DNA of 64,000 nucleotides from Chloroflexota bacterium (GTDB lineage Bacteria > Chloroflexota > UBA11872 > UBA12225 > JAJDUF01), in assembly GCA_022826725.1 (NCBI GenBank), contig JAJDUF010000022.1:62001-126000 (forward strand). The letters are read 5' to 3'. Below the pieces are notes generated by a model that saw only the letters and a program-made list of their open reading frames with translations, searched no databases and was not told where the DNA came from. Shown here piece after piece: positions 60,464 to 64,000 of the stretch. The position numbers and the translations under genes are program-made. Numbering within the stretch: position 1 is the first letter of the stretch; every line of letters begins with the position of its first letter.

Positions 60464-61645
60464 TCACCCCGTTTCGACCAGGGCCTCAAGCTCGGCGAGC
60501 ATCTCGCGCGGCCCGGGCTGGTCGAAGTGCTGCCGCGCCGGTTTCAGCAGTTCCGTCAGCCGCTCGGCCACGCCATCCTTCAGATCGAGCGGGTGCAGCG
60601 CCCCCGACGTGTAGTCGGCGGCGAGGTCATCGAACGAAGCGTAGGTGATCGCGCCGCCATTGGCCGGCGTCCGGTTGATCGTCAGCTCCACGTCGGCATC
60701 GCGGAAGATGAAGTGCCTAGCCCAATCGAGGATCGGGTTGAACTCCACCTCCCGCGGCGGACAAAACGCCTTCCGAATCTTGCGCCGGATGTCGTCCGGA
60801 CTGTCGTGAATGAAGATCGCCGAGTTCGGGTCCGACTTGCTCATCTTCATCGCCGCCAGGAACTCCTGCCGATTCTCCTCCGGCGGCGGCCAGAATGGCG
60901 GCTTGCCCAACCCCATGACCAGCGGGTGATGGATCGCCACCGGCTTCAGCTTGCGTCCCCGCGCGTCCATCAGCGGCCGCAGCCTGAGCTTCCGCGCCGT
61001 ATCCCGCGCAATGACGTGCGCTTTACGCTGATCCATCCCCGCGTGCGCCAGTTGCACGCCTTGGATGAAAATATCCGCCACCTGCATCGGGGGGTAGATC
61101 AGCTTCGCAAAGTCAACGCTCTCCCCCTCCTGCCGGCCGAGAATGGTGATACTGCGCTGCATCCGGCCCAGCGTCGTGTTCTTGCTCACGTCAATGACCG
61201 TTGCCCAGTAATCGTCATTCCCCTCGTAGAGATCCGTGCCGAGCAGGAATTGCAGCTTGCTTGGATCGCCGCCCAAGCACTTGATCGAGGCCTTGAAGCC
61301 TTCCTTGAAATACTCCGCCGCCACACCCTTGATGACCTCGCGGTCCCCGCCGAGCTTGTCGTTGATCCAGGTGTGCCAGTCCGCGAGGAAAATAGTGCAT
61401 TCCACCCCAGCATCGAGAAAGTCCTTCACCTTCCCCATGCACATTAGGCCCGTGCCCAGGTGCATCTTGCCGGAGATCTCGAAGCCGATGTAGTGCTTGA
61501 TCGGCTGACCGGACGCCAAGAGGCGGCGCAAGTCGCCGGGCGTGAGCACCTCGGCGGTGTTACGAGTAATCAGCTCAAAGCGCCGGTCCTGAGCCTCCCT
61601 CGACTCGGCCTGCGGAGCGCGGTTCGTTTCAGTCGCCACGACCAT
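60464..61645 (-). CDS. tyrS: Tyrosyl-tRNA synthetase of archaeal/eukaryotic type
   Basis: 393 residues, class I synthetase. HYIGFEISGKMHLGTGLMCM holds the tyrosine-binding Tyr52 and the HIGH motif, here HLGT. YPPMQVADIFIQGVQLAHAG and MDQRKAHVIARD match archaeal TyrRS (MQV, GMDQRK). AMKMSKSDPNSAIFIHDSPD is KMSKS. VEFNPILDWARHFIF and the C-terminal LHPLDLKDGVAERLTELLKP also fit the archaeal type. The S4-like domain of bacterial TyrRS is missing. It charges tRNA-Tyr. It heads a same-strand run with the dioxygenase and pheA. Confidence 0.85.
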   Translation of the reverse strand: MVVATETNRAPQAESREAQDRRFELITRNTAEVLTPGDLRRLLASGQPIKHYIGFEISGKMHLGTGLMCMGKVKDFLDAGVECTIFLADWHTWINDKLGGDREVIKGVAAEYFKEGFKASIKCLGGDPSKLQFLLGTDLYEGNDDYWATVIDVSKNTTLGRMQRSITILGRQEGESVDFAKLIYPPMQVADIFIQGVQLAHAGMDQRKAHVIARDTARKLRLRPLMDARGRKLKPVAIHHPLVMGLGKPPFWPPPEENRQEFLAAMKMSKSDPNSAIFIHDSPDDIRRKIRKAFCPPREVEFNPILDWARHFIFRDADVELTINRTPANGGAITYASFDDLAADYTSGALHPLDLKDGVAERLTELLKPARQHFDQPGPREMLAELEALVETG

Positions 61646-62070
61646 AATGTTCTGCTACTGCCCCCTCTCTGGTCTCCCACCACAGCCGATGCCACCTCCT
61701 TGCGGTGGTGCTGGGCCGGGCGAGAGCCGGACTAGCCCTCAGTGTAACGGGCAGTGCCGGTCCGGCCAAGGCTCGACAGCCGTCGCCGGATATGCACCGT
61801 TCCCGCCGGTGATGCTAGACTGAGAGATAGCACCTTCCGAGCGACGGCTCGCTTCTCCTTGGAGACCTTTACAAAAGTCGTCATTCCCGCGAAAGCGGGA
61901 ATCTAATCACCGGGCCGCCCAGGTTAGCGGCAGGCGAGTCATTGCCGCCCTCGCACCCCATCCGGGTGGTTATGCGGAGACCTCTCCTTGGCAGCCCAGT
62001 GCTCCCGGAGCGCTGCACCGGCCTCGGTTTCCGAGGCTGACCGTCGCGCGTACCGGCTGCTGTTACCCAC
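61646..62070. other. 425-bp gap between tyrS and tRNA-Gln; holds a MITE-like element
   Basis: Apart from the repeat element at 61861-61982 and its flanks I see no gene. The stretch 61646-61850 is the divergent upstream region of tyrS and carries no promoter I can name with confidence. Confidence 0.6.
61854..61991. mobile_element. MITE-like element with candidate 9-bp target duplication
   Basis: The left end GGAGACCTTTACAAAAG starts at 61861 and runs into a perfect ATTCCC-N8-GGGAAT hairpin (61880-61903). The right end CTCGCACCCCATCCGGGTGG is near-identical to the copy at 28972-29097. TCTCCTTGG occurs at 61854-61862 and again at 61983-61991, directly repeated around the element, which suggests a target-site duplication. 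The right terminal repeat itself is rearranged (GGAGACC in direct orientation). Confidence 0.65.
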
Positions 62071-62141
62071 TGCCGGGTCGTCTAATGGTAGGACACGTGA
62101 CTTTGAATCACGCAGTCGAGGTTCGAGCCCTCGCCCGGCAG
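62071..62141 (+). tRNA. tRNA-Gln (TTG)
   Basis: Acceptor stem TGCCGGG/CCCGGCA. The anticodon stem is CGTGA/TCACG with loop CTTTGAA, anticodon TTG at 62103-62105. The T-arm is CGAGG/CCTCG with the TTCGAGC loop. The discriminator is G at 62141. CCA is not encoded (CCC follows). Confidence 0.96.
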
Positions 62142-62157
62142 CCCCTCATCCCCGTCC

Positions 62158-62260
62158 GTCATTCCCGGGTGCGCGGGAATCCATCCTGCCCCTCACCCCC
62201 GTCATTCCCGCGCAAGCGGGAATCCCCGTCTCCCCGCACGGCGGGGGACCATAAGGGGGT
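62158..62260. repeat. Two type A hairpins and one type B hairpin in series
   Basis: ATTCCC-N8-GGGAAT palindromes at 62158-62182 and 62201-62225 are followed by a C-run/G-run hairpin with CCATAAGGGGG at 62227-62260. They lie between tRNA-Gln and the end of the PH-domain gene. Confidence 0.85.
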
Positions 62261-62280
62261 CAGCCAAGAGCGACTGCCCC

Positions 62281-62661
62281 CTACGACGACGTAGCCGCAG
62301 CCAGCAGGGCTTCTATTTCATAGATGTTCGTCTTCCGATTGAACTTATGCTCCACCGGACTTGGCAGCCCACTCACCCAGATTTTCAACTCGGCGTCCAT
62401 ATCCAAGAGACCTGCCGTTTCCACACTGAAGGCCGAAATCTTGTTGTACGGGATGCTCCGGTATTCCCGTTTCCGGCCGGTGATACCCTGCACATCCTCA
62501 ATGATGACCCGGTAGTTTGTAAATAGAATGGCATCGCGGACTACCTTGAAACCAGCCCTGATCTGCTCCCCTCGAAAGATCAATCGTTGGTACTCCTCCA
62601 GGTCTTTGTCCTTCATGGCGGATGCCGTCCCCGCCAACGCTCCCTCAAGCATATTTGGCAT
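62281..62661 (-). CDS. Bacterial PH-domain protein (bPH-1 type)
   Basis: 126 residues. The pleckstrin-like fold is seen as LIFRGEQIRAGFKVVRDAIL, FTNYRVIIEDVQGITGRKRE, YRSIPYNKISAFSVETAGLL and DAELKIWVSGLPSPVEHKFN, ending in the helix NIYEIEALLAAA. The family is common in bacteria with little known function; some members respond to stress. AGGAGG stands 6 bases before the ATG, one of the best ribosome sites here. No neighbour is linked to it. Confidence 0.9.
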   Translation of the reverse strand: MPNMLEGALAGTASAMKDKDLEEYQRLIFRGEQIRAGFKVVRDAILFTNYRVIIEDVQGITGRKREYRSIPYNKISAFSVETAGLLDMDAELKIWVSGLPSPVEHKFNRKTNIYEIEALLAAATSS

Positions 62662-62721
62662 GGTATTCCTCCTCTCTGACAGCTAGCATCCATACGCCCC
62701 GATCTGCCACCTCGGGCAGAC

Positions 62722-62857
62722 TCCCCCTCTCCATCGCTCCGCGATGGAGAGGGGGCCGGGGGGTGAGGCCCGAACACCCAACGCTCCCAGTCTGGTAGCC
62801 TACACCAGCGGAGTCGATACATGTCCCCCCGCCGTGCGGGGGGACCACAGGGGGGCG
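62722..62857. repeat. Type C and type B hairpins before the last gene
   Basis: CCCCCTCTCCATCGC/GCGATGGAGAGGGGG, a 15-bp perfect stem with a short TCC loop, has the GCCGGGGGGTGAGG tail (62724-62768). Then CCCCCCGC/GCGGGGGG with tail CCACAGGGGGG lies at 62824-62852. The second ends 12 bases before the start codon of the oxidoreductase and would lie in its leader. Confidence 0.8.
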
Positions 62858-62864
62858 AAACGCC

Positions 62865-64000
62865 GTGAAACAACCGGTCACCCTCGGCATCGTCGGCGCC
62901 CGTCGCGGCTCCAGCTTTGCGCGCACGGCGCTGGGTGGTCTCGACGGCCGCGTGCAACTCACGAGCGTCTGCGACATTGACCCCGGCGTGCTCGCCCAAT
63001 GGCGCCGCGACCACCCCGAGTTGGCCTACTACCAGTCCTACGAGCAGTTCCTCGCCCACGCCCACGTTGACGCGGTGGTGCTCTCCACGCCCCTCCAGCT
63101 ACACGCACCCCAAGCACTCCAGGCGCTCGCCGCGGGCAAGCACGTCCTCTCCGAGGTCATCGCCGCAACCACGCTCGACGAATGCTGGGCGCTCATCGCG
63201 GCCGTCGAGCAGAGCGGCCTGAAGTATATGTTCGCCGAGAACTCCTGCTACCGGCGCGAGAACATGCTGGTGCTGAACATGGTCGAGCAGGGACTCTTTG
63301 GCGAGCTTATCTGCGCCGAGGGCGGCTACATCCACGACTGCACCCACCTGATGTACTTCCCCATCTGCGACTACGGCCAGGATCGCGCCGGCCAGCCCAC
63401 CTGGCGCGGGCGCATCCTCCAGCGATACAACGGCAGTTGGTATCCCACCCACTCCCTCGGCCCCGTGGCCCAATGGCTCGGCATCAACCGCCACGACCGC
63501 CTCGCCACCACCACCACCTACATGTCGCACGGCCCTGTGATGCCGGAGTACGTGCGCGAACGCTTTGGCGCCGACCATCCCGACGCCCGCCCCGAGGCCT
63601 TTGCCGCCGGCTGCCGCGCCATGACGCTCATCAAGTGCGCCAGCGGCGCCCTCATCACGATCATCGTGGACACCACCAGCCCCCGCCCGCACAACATGGT
63701 GCATTACGTCCTGCAAGGCACCGGCGGCTCCTACCTGTCCCGGCGCTTCACCGGCGACGACGACGTGCTCTGGCTCCGCGACCGCTCCGACCCCGAGGCC
63801 TATCGCCCGCTCGATGAGTTCGCCGCCGAGTTCGACCATCCCCTGTGGCAAGAGCACGAAGCGCGCGCCGCCCAAACCGGTCACGGCGGCGGCGACTACT
63901 TCGTCCTCTCCGAGTTCATCGAATGCATCCGCAACGACACCCCGCCCCCGATTGATGTCGTGGACGGCGTGACCTGGAGCAGCATCTTCCCGCTCTCGAT
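62865..64000 (+). CDS. Gfo/Idh/MocA family protein, GH109-like, runs off the right end
   Basis: About 378 codons are visible from a GTG at 62865. The Rossmann start is VTLGIVGARRGSSFARTALG and the nucleotide-side motif is ALAAGKHVLSEVIAATTLDE. The block GSWYPTHSLGPVAQWLGINR then HDR is characteristic of the NAD-dependent alpha-N-acetylgalactosaminidase (GH109)-like branch. ENSCYRRENMLVLNMVEQGL is also typical. It probably acts on a glycoside or amino sugar; the exact substrate is unknown. No ribosome site is clear, since a type B hairpin occupies the leader. The C-terminus lies outside the window. Confidence 0.87.
   Translation, partial: MKQPVTLGIVGARRGSSFARTALGGLDGRVQLTSVCDIDPGVLAQWRRDHPELAYYQSYEQFLAHAHVDAVVLSTPLQLHAPQALQALAAGKHVLSEVIAATTLDECWALIAAVEQSGLKYMFAENSCYRRENMLVLNMVEQGLFGELICAEGGYIHDCTHLMYFPICDYGQDRAGQPTWRGRILQRYNGSWYPTHSLGPVAQWLGINRHDRLATTTTYMSHGPVMPEYVRERFGADHPDARPEAFAAGCRAMTLIKCASGALITIIVDTTSPRPHNMVHYVLQGTGGSYLSRRFTGDDDVLWLRDRSDPEAYRPLDEFAAEFDHPLWQEHEARAAQTGHGGGDYFVLSEFIECIRNDTPPPIDVVDGVTWSSIFPLS

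Noticed and set aside
1945..62857. The recurring palindromes as a CRISPR array
   Set aside because: The repeats are scattered over the whole window with no regular spacers, and no cas gene is present.

Overview
The window is 64 kb of high-G+C bacterial chromosome with dense, mostly short-spaced genes. It holds no rRNA, no CRISPR array and no intact transposase. The mix suggests a Chloroflexota bacterium of the Thermomicrobia/Sphaerobacter kind. The evidence is an F420-type LLM oxidoreductase, a HrcA/CIRCE-type groEL, an 11-gene complex I operon without NuoEFG, several Gfo/Idh/MocA sugar oxidoreductases, and a coaD-(coiled coil)-yceD-rpmF-fabD-fabG-accC-nusB-tatC block. That assignment is an inference from gene content only.

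Layout. 1-12 kb: on the minus strand, a partial GT-C glycosyltransferase, a DUF362 protein, an LLM oxidoreductase, an acetyltransferase, lgt, groEL with a perfect CIRCE operator, a Gfo/Idh oxidoreductase and a 1072-residue GNAT fusion. 11-18 kb: an alpha/beta hydrolase and a nucleoside deoxyribosyltransferase lie between glyA and a second, decayed copy of the glyA 3' end; glyA follows with a membrane protein, then a tungstate-type ABC transporter (tupABC). 18-25 kb: an uncharacterised coupled gene pair, a methyltransferase, a uracil-DNA glycosylase with an altered motif, recG, rsmD and an MFS transporter. 25-33.6 kb: coaD, a coiled-coil protein, yceD, rpmF, fabD, fabG, accC, nusB and tatC, then a convergent MATE transporter. 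These link CoA, fatty-acid and ribosome functions.

33.8-46 kb: two tRNA-Cys genes flank a BrnT/BrnA-like toxin-antitoxin pair. The nuoABCDHIJKLMN operon follows, encoding the membrane arm and hydrogenase-like connecting module of complex I. Its NuoC carries an N-terminal RING-like double zinc site, and NuoM seems to start at an ATA codon. 46-52.8 kb: small membrane proteins, a glycosyltransferase, and an AT-richer restriction-modification island (5-methylcytosine methyltransferase plus a Bpu10I-like endonuclease) with a palindromic promoter/operator, then an SGNH hydrolase and a zinc alcohol dehydrogenase. 52.9-64 kb: rho, a bifunctional aldolase/dehydrogenase, vapBC, a GyrI-like protein, pheA, a PhyH-type dioxygenase, an archaeal/eukaryotic-type tyrosyl-tRNA synthetase, tRNA-Gln, a PH-domain protein and a GH109-like oxidoreductase that runs off the end.

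Intergenic DNA is loaded with short palindromic repeats. There are four kinds: an ATTCCC-N8-GGGAAT hairpin, a C-run/G-run hairpin with a CCATAGGGGGG tail, a hairpin ending in a GCCGGGGGT-like tail, and a 126-bp element with 18-bp terminal inverted repeats that looks like a MITE. Promoters repeatedly show an extended -10 (TGnTAnnAT), twice so close to the start codon that the mRNA would be leaderless. The strongest candidates for something undescribed are the zinc-site NuoC fusion, the GNAT/beta-rich giant protein, the tRNA-Cys-bounded toxin-antitoxin island, the MITE family, and the AUA/AUC start codons.
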